Shown: positions 19,094 through 31,119 of the stretch, in pieces
How the letters are laid out: the number at the start of each line of letters is the position of its first letter
Position numbering within the stretch: the stretch's first letter is position 1
Assembly (NCBI RefSeq): GCF_000516985.1
Contig: NW_006917104.1
Coordinates: forward strand, 310,001-374,000
Length of the DNA stretch: 64,000 nucleotides
Source: Pestalotiopsis fici W106-1
Taxonomy: Eukaryota > Ascomycota > Sordariomycetes > Amphisphaeriales > Sporocadaceae
Direction of reading: 5' to 3'
Notes under the pieces: model-generated
The model's database searches: none
The model's input: the letters and a program-made list of their open reading frames with translations, nothing else
Told to the model about the DNA's origin: nothing
Program-made: the position numbers and the translations under genes

Positions 19094-20014
19094 ATGACGG
19101 CATCCGAAAAACGGTCACTGCATTTGGTCGGTATCGGGGTGACGCACTCGATTGCTTATGCAATGCACAATCACATAGCTCAGTCCATGGATCTGCCTTG
19201 GACATTCTATTCGACCGAGTGCGAAACCATTGAACATGTCATGAAGCTGGCCAGAGATCCGGCGACGGCAGGACTCGTGGTGACCATGCCATACAAGAAC
19301 ACCGTCATGAAGCACCTCGACGAGCTTGATGACCTGGCAACAGGCATCGGAGCCTGCAACAATGTCTACTACAAGAACACCAACTCTGGTAGACGGATTT
19401 GCGGAACCAACACCGACTGGCGAGGCGTCAAGGGCTGCTTGCTTGAAAAGGGCGACGAGAATCTGCGGCCAAACCCAGACTCCCGTGGCATTGGTCTCGT
19501 TGTAGGCGCTGGTGGTGCTAGCCGTGCCGCCGTCTACGCCCTGGCTGCCCAACTGCACTGCGACACTGTCTACATTCTTAACAGAGACGACCAGGAGGTG
19601 CTCGATCTGATTGCCGATGCAAAGAAGATCACTGATGCGACCGTCGTGCATGTCAAGACTTTGGAGCAAGCGGGAGAACTTGGCAGCCCGTACTATATTG
19701 TCGGCACTGTACCCGACTTTGAGCCGCAAACGGACGCAGAAAAGACAGTTGCTGCGCTGTTGCAGGAGTTCTTGTCGCGGCCCACAAAGGGCGTACTTTT
19801 GGACATGTGCTTCAAACCCCGACGGACGAGGATGATCAAGCTCGCAGAGAAGCTGGATTGGCCTTGTGTTGAGGGCACTCATGTTATTGGGTATCAAATT
19901 GAAGAGCAGTGGCGCTTGTGGGCAGGAGAGGCACTCTGTAAGCAGATGGATCGCCAGGGGGCGTGGAATGTGTTGATGGCGGCTGCGGACAGCAGCCCTG
20001 GAATCAATTTCTAA
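19094..20014 (+). CDS. Diverged shikimate/quinate dehydrogenase-like protein
   Basis: A 306-aa intronless member of the shikimate dehydrogenase family. Retained elements are the catalytic Lys (K68 in TMPYK), N90, catalytic Asp (D108 in GTNTDW), the nucleotide-binding GAGGASRAA (138-146) and the C-terminal YQIEEQWRLWAG segment. The acid-binding motif is altered. Where classical enzymes read HSxSPxxHN, this protein reads HSIAYAMHN, so the first Ser is kept (S19), the second is Ala (A21) and the Pro is Tyr (Y22). That Ser normally contacts the substrate carboxylate, so another substrate or an altered preference is likely. No targeting signal is seen. It shares the region with another family member (12496-13377) and the QutR C-terminal domain, giving three related domains within 14 kb. 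The family call is firm and the reaction uncertain. Confidence 0.85.
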   Translation: MTASEKRSLHLVGIGVTHSIAYAMHNHIAQSMDLPWTFYSTECETIEHVMKLARDPATAGLVVTMPYKNTVMKHLDELDDLATGIGACNNVYYKNTNSGRRICGTNTDWRGVKGCLLEKGDENLRPNPDSRGIGLVVGAGGASRAAVYALAAQLHCDTVYILNRDDQEVLDLIADAKKITDATVVHVKTLEQAGELGSPYYIVGTVPDFEPQTDAEKTVAALLQEFLSRPTKGVLLDMCFKPRRTRMIKLAEKLDWPCVEGTHVIGYQIEEQWRLWAGEALCKQMDRQGAWNVLMAAADSSPGINF

Positions 20015-20631
20015 TTAGTCTATACTTACATCACGAGAAATCCTTACGAATCAATACACAATATGAAAGAACAGTATTCATGTAATCGAGCCGAATGGGT
20101 CGTAGTTCTTTGCACAACAGTAGTACTAAAAGCCAGAGGGTCGAAGAATTAGCAGCGAAATACAGAACAGTTCTGCTGCTGTGGTATGCTACTGATCTCC
20201 TGGAATCCTCTTCAAACGTGAGCCGCCACCAAGAAGGACTGTTATCTCCAGCGCCGGATTTTGCAGAAAACTGTGACTCAAAATGACGCTTTCGTCGCAA
20301 AGGATTTTTTCCGTGACACGATCATCCGGCAGACCTCTGGATGGGTATAATCTCACCCGCAATGTCAAGAGCCAGATTGGATCATACAGTCCCCCCCACA
20401 TGCCCAAATCGTCAACATCGCGGGGCAGTATAGTGTCCCGCAGCTGAGCCAGTGCCGGCAGAAGACTCTGCCGAGTGGAGTGCGTGTCGCTCCATGGTAG
20501 AAACCCGCCTAGTACATGGTAGGCGCTATAGTCCCGAAACGCCATACTGTGAACATTTGTTGAAAAGACGAAAGATTGAGGGATGCACAACAACAACTTT
20601 TGATGAAATAGAGCAATAATATTCTCACACC
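20015..20631. other. Intergenic, no plus-strand gene
   Basis: This lies between the second dehydrogenase-like gene and the SnoaL-like gene. A 192-codon minus-strand frame (20189-20767) overlaps it but resembles nothing and covers the real first exon of the next gene. Confidence 0.45.
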
Positions 20632-21419
20632 ATGACTGATCTTCACTCTTTGCCCGCCGGCACTTGGCCGTCCACTGCCATTCGCAACAATGGGCCAGAT
20701 AACCTGGTGCTTGAAAGAGCCAAGCTGAGAGAGCTTGCTGAAGGTTGGCCTTGTTATCGGTAAGCATTTCTCTCGTCCACGTTGGGACGATTTTGTGTTG
20801 TGACCATTTCTCGAATAGGGCGACTTACAAGAAGTAATCAAATAGTGATTCCTGCGAATGGGAAAACTTTGAATCGATTTTCCACCCCAACGCATTCGTA
20901 TATACGACATGGTCAGGCCGGGTTTCCTCGAACGATTTCATGGCGGCCTCCAAGGCGGGCATGGACAAGGGCGCCTTCATCATGCACCGCTGCCACGGCG
21001 TCACCACCGACATCACCCCCGACGCCACCCGTGCCGTGACCAAGATGAAGGCCACCATTACCCAACGTTTTGTGATTGACGGCTGCGAGGTTGACGCCGA
21101 GGCCGACTGCCGCTTTTGCTTCTTTTTTGAAAAAGTAGACGGCAAATGGGGCGCGCGCTTTGTCAGGCATTGGTATGAAAAGGATAAGCTCATTGCTACA
21201 AATCCCGCCAAGGCGCCACAGCTGGACGAGTCCAAGCTGGCTACGTATCCGGAAGGATACAAATATTTGGCATATTGCCAGGAGCTTACCATGGGGGTCT
21301 CTGTATTCAAGGATATGCCGGGCCACAATCGACACAAGGGCACTCCTTCTGGCGAAAAACACGACTTGTTATACCGATTGGCAAAGGACTGGTTAGATGG
21401 AAAATCGATTGATGTTTGA
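20632..21419 (+). CDS. SnoaL/scytalone-dehydratase-like (NTF2-fold) protein
   Basis: Exons are 20632-20759 and 20846-21419, with an 86-nt intron. The splice gives an Arg codon (CG|T) and joins the WPCYR and DSCEWENF segments. The product is 233 aa. The N-terminal helix ([21 protein letters not shown]) and a body with [25 protein letters not shown] and [23 protein letters not shown] are typical of NTF2-fold SnoaL-like proteins; scytalone dehydratase is a relative. The HRCHG and RHWYEKD segments line the pocket in such folds. The second exon alone starts mid-domain, so the upstream exon is needed for a complete fold. Fungal members act as dehydratases, isomerases or binding proteins; no substrate can be given. 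Its position next to the dehydrogenase-like gene allows a role on a cyclic acid or phenolic intermediate, which is speculative. Confidence 0.8.
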
Positions 21420-21693
21420 GAGTGATGGTCGCAGGTTATATCAGCTTAGGAAAACAAGACGCGCCCACACAGATATTGTTTACTTGTCACGCATACCGGC
21501 CTGACCAATGACATAAGATTCAGGACATGGTGTCATAGAAATGTAAGGAATCAATCATAATCGGGGTAGTACAATGCACCTGAAATAAGTATTGCGTGTT
21601 CATAGTTATCCTCACAGGTTAGTAAAGGTAGAGGTAAATATTCAACTTTATGGACCAAAAAAATGTTTGGCATACTGGCTTGGATTTGGTAGT

Positions 21694-23562
21694 CTATTGG
21701 ACTTTGCTGATCTTGAAGCCACCGGGCACTCTAGATTGGAAAACACCATTGGGGTCGTATCTTGCTGCCGCGGCCTTCATCTTGCGAATGTTCTCTGCAC
21801 CAGCGCTCGCCAGGGGATCTTGGGATCCGTCGCAATAATTGAGGTAGCGGAACCCGACATGCCCATCGACCTGCTTGGTAAAGCTCTCGAGCTCTTGCAT
21901 CGCTGCACTGGCAATTGGAAAGGCTGTATCGTAGAAGCCAGGCGTATTGCCTTCGACAGCAGTAATGAGAAGGACCTAGTTTGCCATCATGAGTTCTCTG
22001 AACAAGATCCACGTGTTTCGTGAATTACGTACCGAATCGCTAGTGACTTGTTCCAGTCCCATCATATTGCCTCCACGGGCAGCAGAATGCCGAACAAACG
22101 TTGTAGGGAATGGTTGCAGTGCCATTTGAATCACGCAGCCAGGCGAACGGTCGCTGATATCCGCGACCAACTTTTGATAGATCTCTGATGTCTTTTCAAG
22201 GATGCGCTTGTCAAGCTTATAGGTAAGCGTGAGCCAAATATCCCTGTCAAACATTGTAATTAGCTTTATACTCCTTCGTCCACCATTACATTGAATACTC
22301 ACTCTCTATTGGAAGGTAGCAGAAGCCCAGCTACCTTCTTGGCAATCGTTGTATGCTTCATCGTGCTATTTATACGGTTCGGTATATCCATGAACTTTTG
22401 CAAAGATGAAGAGTCCTCTATGCCGTCAAGCTGAGTCATGACCATATTGATTGTTGATACCATGGTCAGGTCCGGAGGCTGAGTGGGGTCAGGCACAATG
22501 CCGCTTAGCAGAGCGATATCTCGCCGAGGCATCGACGCCCATAGACCAATAATGTGGGCATCATCTGCAACATGAAGCTGTTTCGTAAAGTCGATGAAAG
22601 CGTCAATGACGGCAGCTTCTGCATCCATCGGAAAGGTCACAATGCCGTCGTAGACATCATGTGCAGGGAATGACTTCATGTCAAAACGCGTCACAATGCC
22701 AAAGTTGTTGGAGCCGCCTTTGAGGACCCGGAACAGATCTGGGTTGACGTTCTCGTTTGCAGCAGTGACTGTTCCATCGGCAAGTACAATCTCGTAATTG
22801 ACGACTTGATCTATCAATTACGTGTCAGTGATAATCTGTGGCGAGCTTTTGGCCAAGTGTATCGCTTTTCACTCACCGCAAGCAAATCCGACGCGGCAGG
22901 TGTAGTACGTCTTTCCCCCACCAGTCAATAAGCCGCCAACACCAACGAGGCCTTCGCGGCCTCCAGCCACCATCACACCTCCTAGATGGACCACAATTAA
23001 TACGGACATTCAGTTTCAAAGAGTTTTCAGAAAAGTCACTTACGCTCTTCCAAGTAGGCATACACGTCGGTCCATCTCCCACCCGGCTGAATTGAAGCAA
23101 GTTTGGTCTCGGGGTCGTACTCGGTCTTGTTCATCAGACCAAGGTCCAATGTGATACCATCGGCTATGTTGTTAGAGCCTGGAATGGATGTATGGCCGCC
23201 ACTAAGTATTGCTTAGACTTGCATGCATTACGCAAAGAAGTTTTTCCTGCGTACCTGCGCACGGCAAAATTGCAGCCATCAGTCTTGACCAGCGCAATAA
23301 CGGCCTTGGATACTTCCGACGTGTCTCGAGGCTGTACAATGGCCCATGGGCGTAGACGTGGGGTCAAAGACCAATACGAGTCGATACGAGAGCCATAAAT
23401 ATTGTGCTGGCGAGCCGGGGTGTAAATCACATCACCTAGACCAGCTGCCTCGAGATTCTGGACTGCGGCTTTGAACACACCCGACTCGGACTCGACTTGC
23501 GCGGAGTAGCTGAGACCGTATTTGATGCCATCAACGATCTCTTTGGATGCTGCGAATGCCAT
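21694..23562 (-). CDS. FAD-linked oxidoreductase (PCMH/berberine-bridge type)
   Basis: Six exons: 23562-23255, 23201-23044, 22981-22877, 22810-22303, 22243-22033 and 21975-21694. All joints keep frame; introns are 53-66 nt. The product is 523 aa. It has the N-terminal FAD-binding PCMH domain, with the FAVRSGGHTSIPG motif formed across intron 1, and GGREGLVGVGGLLTGGG spanning exon 3. A substrate domain follows, then a C-terminal berberine-bridge-like segment (FRYLNYCDGSQ ... ARYDPNGVFQ). These enzymes use covalently or tightly bound FAD to oxidise alcohols, phenols or sugars. The N-terminus MAFAASKEIVDG lacks a clear secretion signal. This form may be intracellular, or an upstream exon could be missing. 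It is near the aromatic-acid block, but no pathway position can be assigned. Confidence 0.87.
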
Positions 23563-26560
23563 GTCTTTTTGTCGCTTTGGATGTCTTGGAAAATGTTTCT
23601 GAGGAAGTAGACCGGAGTCGCAAGATGATGTGATTGCGAGCAAGTCAATATGTACGCACATGTACCACGGCTATTATCATATGATTACACAAACCCCGCC
23701 TTTGACAGAATTTGCTGGCACCCGTCAATAGACACAGCTTTTGGGAAAATGCTTATAACAAAGAATCTACGCCAAGCGCAAACCGCCATGATGATAGGCC
23801 ATAGGGGAGTGATTAGTCTTGTTAATGTGGATCAATTGTGCCGCTTATATTGAACAGGGTTCGGCGTAAAATATGATAGCCTATCTGTAGGCAGTATGCC
23901 AGTGGCCCAATGCAGCGATACTTTTCGCGCATCAAGCATAGGTAGATTCAATTGGACATTGCTCATTCCATCTGTCACCCAACAACTCGCGAGGGAATGT
24001 GAGCCATAGGTCCCGAACTCCACCCATACTCCAGTTATGTACACTGACTGCCACCGGGTGACATGGAAAAAAAAAAAAAAAAGCCCGCTGCGAAGATATG
24101 TTTCCTTCTACTGCTGACAGCTGCAAAATCCTCTTCGACTCATCATGAGCACCACTGTAATTGAACCCCTCATCACCGGCGTCTACTGTACAATGAGCTC
24201 CAACGTGAGTTTGAACATTGGAAGAAAAAACATGCGGATCTTGGCGATCTTTTCTAACAATCCGCCCCGAGACTCCAGTGGGTCCTTGCAGAACTTGAGC
24301 ATGATCGGGAATTGGTGTCAATTGTGTTGGTTTGGGGAATTGAGTCATCATACTAACTAGAACTTGACTGCTGTCTAACAGATCAAATTCTCTTGTTATT
24401 TTCAAGATGTCTCGTGCCTGGCCTTGGACGTCTTTTAATCAATGGCACCATTTCAAAATTTACAGGTGCGAGCAGCACGAAAGGGCCCCTGTACACGGTT
24501 CCTGCGGATCCTTCTGGCGATTAAAAGGTTACGGGAGCCTCATCCTGAAGTTCAATCCATCCTCCTGAAATCGAAAATGTAAAGTTCATTGCATAAAGCA
24601 AAGACCCAATGGTAAATCAGCGTCGTACCCACCAAGCGACGGATACTCGTTCGAAGCTCGGAGGCGCTTCCTCAGCTAGGCTACCGACAGCTGAACTTAG
24701 ATGACCACAGGGGAATTCCTAAATGTACCTTTTATTATTTTGAAGATAAGGCTGCGAGTACTTCAAACTGCATCAGTTTCATTTTCTGCAGCGAAACTGG
24801 TAATTAAGTAGGTGCTACAGCCAAATAGAACTTGGTCAGCGCGAAAGATCTAGTCCAAGCATTTGGGGATCGAGAGGAACCAGTTCAAGAGGGGTTTTGG
24901 GTGCAGAGGGTAACAAGCGAGGTTTTCATAGTGCGTTTGCTGGCGCCTCAAATTTAGGTTCCTTGGCGCCGATGCTGCCCTTGGCAGTACTGTTCGAGCT
25001 GGTGTAAATGCACTCGCTACGCTTAAGCGAGTCAGGAAATGTAATAACACTATTAATACCCCTGGATTGCAGAGATACGCTTATTAGGGATAGAGTAAAT
25101 TACCCCTGTAATATTCAGCAGGAACGGACCCCAAATTTGGATACAAAGAATAGACTGACACCAGCCCAGGTACACTTCCGGCCTTTGGGGAATCAGTGGG
25201 CTTGTATATACAATCTTGTGCTATGAGTTGTAGCTTACTCCACACGAAGAAGAATGAAAAGCCGGTAACACATTAACAGGGCGACAACTTGATACGTGAA
25301 CCACAGCTGCTAAGGATCATGATGGTACTATAAGCTGCAACCAAAAGCACGGCATGTACTGATTGACGCAAGGACCAATCGAGAGTGCGCTTGTCAACTT
25401 ATCCCGATGACCTCTGCGATCAATATACAATCTGTTCATTATCTCTTTCCCCCCTGGACTCTAGTGGTCGTGTAAATACGTTTCAAGCCATCGGCATTGG
25501 AGAAGTAGTCTTGAAAGAGAGCACAAGTAGAACTCAGTATCGTGTCCAGATAGTACAAGATGTAGCAAGCATATGATGAGTACAGAAAGCTTTGGGGCTC
25601 TTGATTGGTGCCGCTAACATGATGCTGTATAGCACTATACAACAATCCCTGGCTGCGAGGAAATACTCCACTGCTATCAATTGACATGCCTCTCATGCAG
25701 ATTGTCAATATGTACTCTCCAGATGGTAAAAAGCTACGAATGGAAGATATTGTCTAGAAACTTTACCATTCTTCGTATAACACGCCCTCGTGCCTCGCGA
25801 GCTCTGTGTTCATCCTAAAGCTCTGCCAGATCAAGAATTGCTCGAAATCGCTACCAGCTCATATGTCTGCCTCGTGACGATCTGGGGCGCCTTCCAGCCC
25901 AATGTCGTTGAGAATACCAGCGTCGAACGTACCATTCGTGACAGACAGATCACGCATGACCCTAGTGCACAAGCGATTATTGCACTCCAGTATGTCAGGA
26001 TTTGACATGTTGGAGTCTCCTTGCGTGTTGGCCAGCGCGATTCTCGCGAGTGCTATTGATAGGGTCGGCCCGACGGCCTATAGCATCATAGTCCCTCCCA
26101 TGAGATTGGCTTGAAGGCTGTCGAGTGGAAGCTTGTGACCCGGACAGGGCGCGACCATCGATCACCACTCCCCTTGGTTGACTTCCCCAGATCAATAAAT
26201 TATGATAGAGCGCACCAAAAGTGATGAGCACAATCCGGCCGCTGCAAGTGCTCTTTCAAAGAAGGTTCGGCTTATTAGAGCGTCCCCCATTCAAAAGCTA
26301 ACGAGGAGCGATATTAAGCTTACTTACACAGCTAACCCCCAAACTGAACTAATAGATGGCAGCCGCTCATCAAGGGCGGCGTCAACCTTCAGCTATATAC
26401 CGTCCCCGATCCCGATCGAGACTATGTAGCTATATGTCTCATATCAGACCTCATCTTGTTGACTTATTTAAACACTTCTCGTCTCCTGGAGCAAAAGAAG
26501 ATCCCCCCTGTCGCATTTCATTCACTTATACTACACTCTTTTCAAGAAATAGACTAGAAT
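23563..26560. other. Three-kilobase gene-poor stretch
   Basis: Only short open frames occur and none resembles a known family. A run of sixteen A lies at 24067-24082. The final few hundred bases should hold the promoter of the WSC gene. I saw no transposon ends or RNA gene. Confidence 0.5.
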
Positions 26561-28214
26561 ATGCACTTCTTTCTGGCAGCCTCGGCCGCCTGTGCAGCAT
26601 TCATTTCATCTGCTTCGAGTCTTGCTATTGCCGGACAGGAGAACCTCGTGGCCCGTGGCTCGCCGGCAGGATGGTCATACTATGGCTGTGTTGAGCTGCC
26701 GCCATTCGCCGAGATCTCACTGATCGATGAAGGTGACATGACGCGCCAGCTTTGCGCCAGCTATTGCCAAAACAAGAATTATGAAGTGGCAGGCCTTTCT
26801 GAAGGCAGCGACTGCTACTGTTGGCATGGAAGTAATAATAAGTTCAGTACTTTGGACGAAACCAAGTGTAATTTGGCCTGTACTGGTGATGCTCAGGATA
26901 CCTGTGGAGGTCACAAGTCCTTGAGTATCTTGAATAATGCCAATCAGTCGTCGCCAAAGGAATTGCGTTCGCGGCCTGCGCGTAAGAGGAAGTGCGGAGG
27001 AGAGAAATATCCAGTCTCGTCCTCTTCTTCTTCTTCTTCTTCAGTATTTACGTCATCTCCAGTACCCTCTGTGACAATAACGACGACCACCAGCTCTTCT
27101 TCCACGCCATCTACCAGTAGTTCGATGATTATCACAACGGCCTCTTCTGACCCAGAATCCACATCCTCGGATTCCTCGGAAACAAGCTCTTCGGATACTG
27201 CATCAACTACTTCCTCGGTTTGAACACCAATCGGGTCACGCAGTATTTGAGCACACGCTGACCATCTTATAGGCATTGACCAGCTCTGGCACCGTATCTG
27301 ATGTATTCACCTCGACATCTTCAGCAGATCAAACAACGAGTGAGATTTCTAGCACGACTTCATCAGAAGCAACGACGAGTGAAACTTCCAGCACGAGCTC
27401 ATCCGAAGTCTTGACCGCATCAGAAGCAACGGCGACTACATCCTCCAGCTCCGTCTCGGAAACAAGTTCATCAGACGCAGCAACCACATCATCCAGCTCC
27501 GTCTCAGACACGACTTCGTCAGACATTACGACAAGTACGTCTTCGAGCACAACTTTGTCCGAGGTCACGACCACATCCTCTAGCAGTGTTTCAGAGACAA
27601 GTACGTCGGATGCAACGACGAGTGCATCGTCCATCACAACTTCGTCAGAGGTCATGACCACATCTTCTAGCAGTGTCTCGGAGATAATTACGTCGGATAC
27701 AATGACGAGTATACCCTCTACAACAACCTCGGAAACAACCACATCGGCGACAGTGACCGGCCCCTGCGCAACCATCACTGGTGCATTTGTGCTCCTGGGT
27801 TCCGGTACAGGCGACTTTGCGGTCGACGGAAACTTTGTCCAGCTACAAAACTTGTTTGGGTCTGGCTACCGCGCCAGCTTCTCAGCCGCCCGGCAGAACG
27901 CGCAGCAGTTCCGCTTCAACGGCGACTGCACCCTTTCGACCTCGGACGGCGGGCTGCTGGCCATGATCGGCAGCACTACCAATCTGCACTACCAGTACTT
28001 CTTCCCCAGCGTGCAGGATGCCACGGCGCTGATCAACGTTAATTGGGAGGTCGACGTGTGCAAGATGAATGCCGACACTACTTTGACGTGCACCGCTATG
28101 GAGCAATCTATTTTCCAGGTCACTCCTGGCGACCCACTTCTCGAAATTGGCGACCAGCTTTACGGCGAGCAGGTGACAATCAACTTGATTCCCGTGCTTA
28201 ACGTCTCGGTTTAA
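26561..28214 (+). CDS. Secreted WSC-domain protein with Ser/Thr-rich stalk
   Basis: Exons are 26561-27217 and 27273-28214, with a 55-nt intron in phase 0. The product is 532 aa. A signal peptide covers about residues 1-23 (MHFFLAASAACAAFISSASS). A WSC domain follows at about 38-125 with the expected cysteines (YGC, LCASYC, CYCW, CNLAC, DTCGG); this fold binds carbohydrate. Residues about 150-400 are Ser/Thr-rich with imperfect repeats, probably heavily O-mannosylated. The C-terminal 145 residues form a separate globular segment with few cysteines (CATITG, GDCTL, DVCKMN, LTCTA) that I do not recognise. There is no clear GPI signal or C-terminal membrane helix, so the protein is likely secreted or wall-bound. 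The donor at TCG|GTTTGA is weak, but splicing removes an immediate stop and keeps the stalk in frame. Confidence 0.82.
27280..27760 (+). repeat. Intragenic imperfect repeat coding for the Ser/Thr stalk
   Basis: Units of the form TTSSSSVSETSTSDA recur about five times with substitutions and small length changes. At DNA level they share blocks such as ACATCCTCTAGCAGTGT and TCGGAGACAAG. Such tracts often vary in length between strains. Confidence 0.65.
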
Positions 28215-28824
28215 TAAGACAAGTATATCTTGTCGGAGAGCCCAATAATTGCTCATTCCTACATGCCGGGCGTTGCGGAAGTCTTTCTGGATGGATTTGA
28301 CCAGGCTTTTGACATTTCATATTCAGGTTGGCTCCCTCACCTTTCCATGGACCACTTGTCTGTCATGAAAGAATTAATAGGTAATATTAATACAGCCTCT
28401 TTACATTTTTCATGATGATAACTTGAGTGGAAAACTTTGAAATTTTTTTTCGTGTCTTCAAGCGGCAGATTCTGACGCTGCGGTAGTGATTTTGAACGGA
28501 ACGGTATATTCCTTTGAGACAATGTTTCAGGAGTCAGTGGCCAGGCCAGCCCCACCTAAACCTGTAACTCCCCGGTTCGCAGCGCTAGAGGTTTTGTTAC
28601 AGCATGCACATGTTACAACGTCCCAAGCAGTGCTTGAATCTAGTTGCATCTTGTGTTACTTTGTCAAATAGAGATGGGGGAGTTTCTATGGCCCAAAAGC
28701 GCACCGAGTGATACAATTACCATTCTCTGCCAGTGTCATTTTGCCAACACAGCACTGCTGTATCCCACAATGCCTTTAGCGTTTGGGCTTTCAGCACGGT
28801 GTGCCCATACATAAATCGCCTGAC
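28215..28824. other. Intergenic, convergent 3' ends
   Basis: This separates the stop of the WSC gene from the stop of the minus-strand P450 gene. No coding signal is supported. Confidence 0.45.
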
Positions 28825-30478
28825 CTAAATCGATGACCGAGGCAGTACAACTTTGAGGACCTTGCCTCGCGGCTCAATCAAGACAAGATTATCCATCTCC
28901 ATACTCTCTGGAGTGGCCGAAGGTGCTAGATGACAACCTCTGAATACACGAAAGAACATGGCCGCGCCGTAGCGAAGTTCCATGTATGCCAGCGCCTTGC
29001 CAATGCACACGCGGGACCCGGCTCCAAAGGGCGCAAAAGCTGCTTTGGCCGTCTCGGAATTTGCACGTTCTCCCGGCGTCAACCAGCGGGTAGGGTCAAA
29101 TCTGAAAGATGAGTCAGCATGTCAAGCTTGACAGGAAAACGCCAAAAACTCACGTCTCGGGGCTATCGAAGAATCTAGGATCCCTATGCGAGGTATAGGC
29201 TTGCGTCGCCACCGTGACACCACCCGGGAGGTGGTACCCGCCGAGCTCAACGCCGCCAGAGGGTACGACTCTCGGTAAAGGACCGGGGGCGGCGCCGTAT
29301 AAGCGGAGCGTCTCTTGAATGACTGCATTCAATAGTGCAAGTCTCTCAAGAGTCGTGTCGGTGAGTGGCTCTTCAATTTCTCCTACTTCTTTCTCAAGTG
29401 TCCGTTGCAGCTCCGGTTGCGACAATACTGCCCAGAGCAAGTAGGTAAGTGTGTTGGACGTGGTGTCAGTTCCAGCAATCATGAATGAGCCAGCCTCCAC
29501 GCTCATTTCCAGACCCGTCAGCTGCGCTTCATCTTTGTCGGCTTCGTTCCTGATTTTGGAAAAGATGTTGGCAGCGTCAAGATTAGCAGCGTCTCTACTA
29601 TTGTCAAGAGCTGCCTGGCCCTTGCCTAATAGTGCCTTGTGAGCATGGAATAGATGAGCTCGGCCGACGACAGGGAAGCGCTTCAGAATCGCATGAAGCC
29701 ACGGGAACATGAGCGCACTAAAGGCACCTTGGTTGGCACAGTTGACCTCCTCCAACCATGGATCTTCCTGATCATATGTCAGCACTATTTCAACTTCAGA
29801 GTACTATATGTCAAGCAAACAATGGAATACCTGTCCAGTCTTGAGAGCATCGAATGACTCCCCAAACATCATTTTCGAGATGACATCCGAAGCCATCAGG
29901 ACCCACCACTTGCGAACATCCACCTCACCGCTGAAGAGTTTCGCATCGCCGCGCATTCCGTCAATGGTGGCTGCAACCTTTTCCGACACCATTGGCTCCC
30001 ATTCGGTGCGAAGCGAGGCGACCGTGAAGCCTTTCCCTAGCAGTTTCCGCCTTCGCGCATGGTCTGATCTATCCGTCATTTGAAATAGACCATAGGGTGG
30101 CTTTCCTGCTTCAGTCACTCCGAAATAGTGGTAGTAGTCGGCTTTGTCAAAGTGGCCTCCGATCTTGTGGATTGTCTTAAAGGCATCGATATCATTGACC
30201 AGTACCTGGTTCGGGCCAGTGCGGACAAATGGGCCGTGTCTCTGATGGAGGTCATGGTAGTACTGAACCTGCTGCCTTGAGAGGGTCGCAATGGTGCCGG
30301 GAATGCTGGTGAACTTTGCATACCATGGCCCAGGTATGGCATTGAGGGGGTTTCTTGAAATCTAATCTTGGTTGGTGTATTCGTTCACAATGGTATACCA
30401 AATGCTTACCTGGACAAATTTCCATAGTACGTAGCCTCCAGCAAGAACTAGAAGTCCAGTAATTTGATTGAATTCCAT
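28825..30478 (-). CDS. Cytochrome P450 monooxygenase
   Basis: Four exons: 30478-30410, 30361-29831, 29767-29154 and 29101-28825, with introns of 48, 63 and 52 nt. The product is 496 aa, a full-length microsomal P450. The first exon encodes the membrane anchor (ITGLLVLAGGYVLWKF), and the proline hinge NPLNAIPGPWYAK follows the first intron. The I-helix oxygen-activation motif AGTDTT, the K-helix ETLR, and the heme loop FGAGSRVCIGK with the Cys thiolate at about residue 437 are all intact. It should sit on the ER facing the cytosol and need a P450 reductase. It shares strand with the acyl-CoA ligase upstream. The substrate is unknown; hydroxylation of an aromatic or an isoprenoid are both possible. 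The start is the first ATG before the anchor. Confidence 0.9.
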
Positions 30479-31119
30479 TACTCGAAATTGGTGTCAAAGT
30501 AATCTTTGAGAAGATGGTTCATTTGCAGTTCCTAGTTTTGGCAGCGAACATATACTTTGATAAATCCCATTGCTGTGATGAATGCTTTTCTTTTGTTGTC
30601 CCGATGACGCTGTGGATGTATTCTAGCCGTCACATTGTCATCATAACAAGATTCCAAATGCTTACTGCCCAGCAACCAGCCAAGAACTATAATACACAAG
30701 AATAGGTAAGCAAAATAATGGCGTCAACTATAAAAGTGTTCAATTAGGTCACCTAACTACGCTAATGCGCCCCCCAATCGGGCGGACTATTCAGCGGTGC
30801 AGAACCCCGAATTCTCCGAAGGGCCGAGCCGCGATGGTGGAATGGGTCAGGCAAAAAGAATTCAATGAATTTCCGGTATATTATTATTGTCAGATGGTGG
30901 ATCATAGTTACCATACACTGGGGTGTGCTTGAGCACACTGATCAACACCATGGTGTTCAGATAGATGTGCGGGACCTCTAGACGGGGCCACCCTAATAAG
31001 CGTACACTTCGTCAAAACTGGAGGCGCAGAACATAGATCAATACATCACACAATTGACACCCGTATCAGTCCAGTTTAAACTCCAATAGGAAAGCACCAC
31101 CTTGATCAACAATAATATG
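30479..31119. other. Intergenic / P450 promoter
   Basis: About 640 bp upstream of the P450 start and downstream of the ligase stop. No supported coding content. Confidence 0.45.

Noticed and set aside
20189..20767. A 192-codon minus-strand frame
   Set aside because: It resembles no family and is antisense to the well-supported first exon and intron of the SnoaL-like gene.
26944..27778. Long Val/Glu-rich minus-strand frames
   Set aside because: They are mirror readings of the Ser/Thr repeat codons of the WSC gene.
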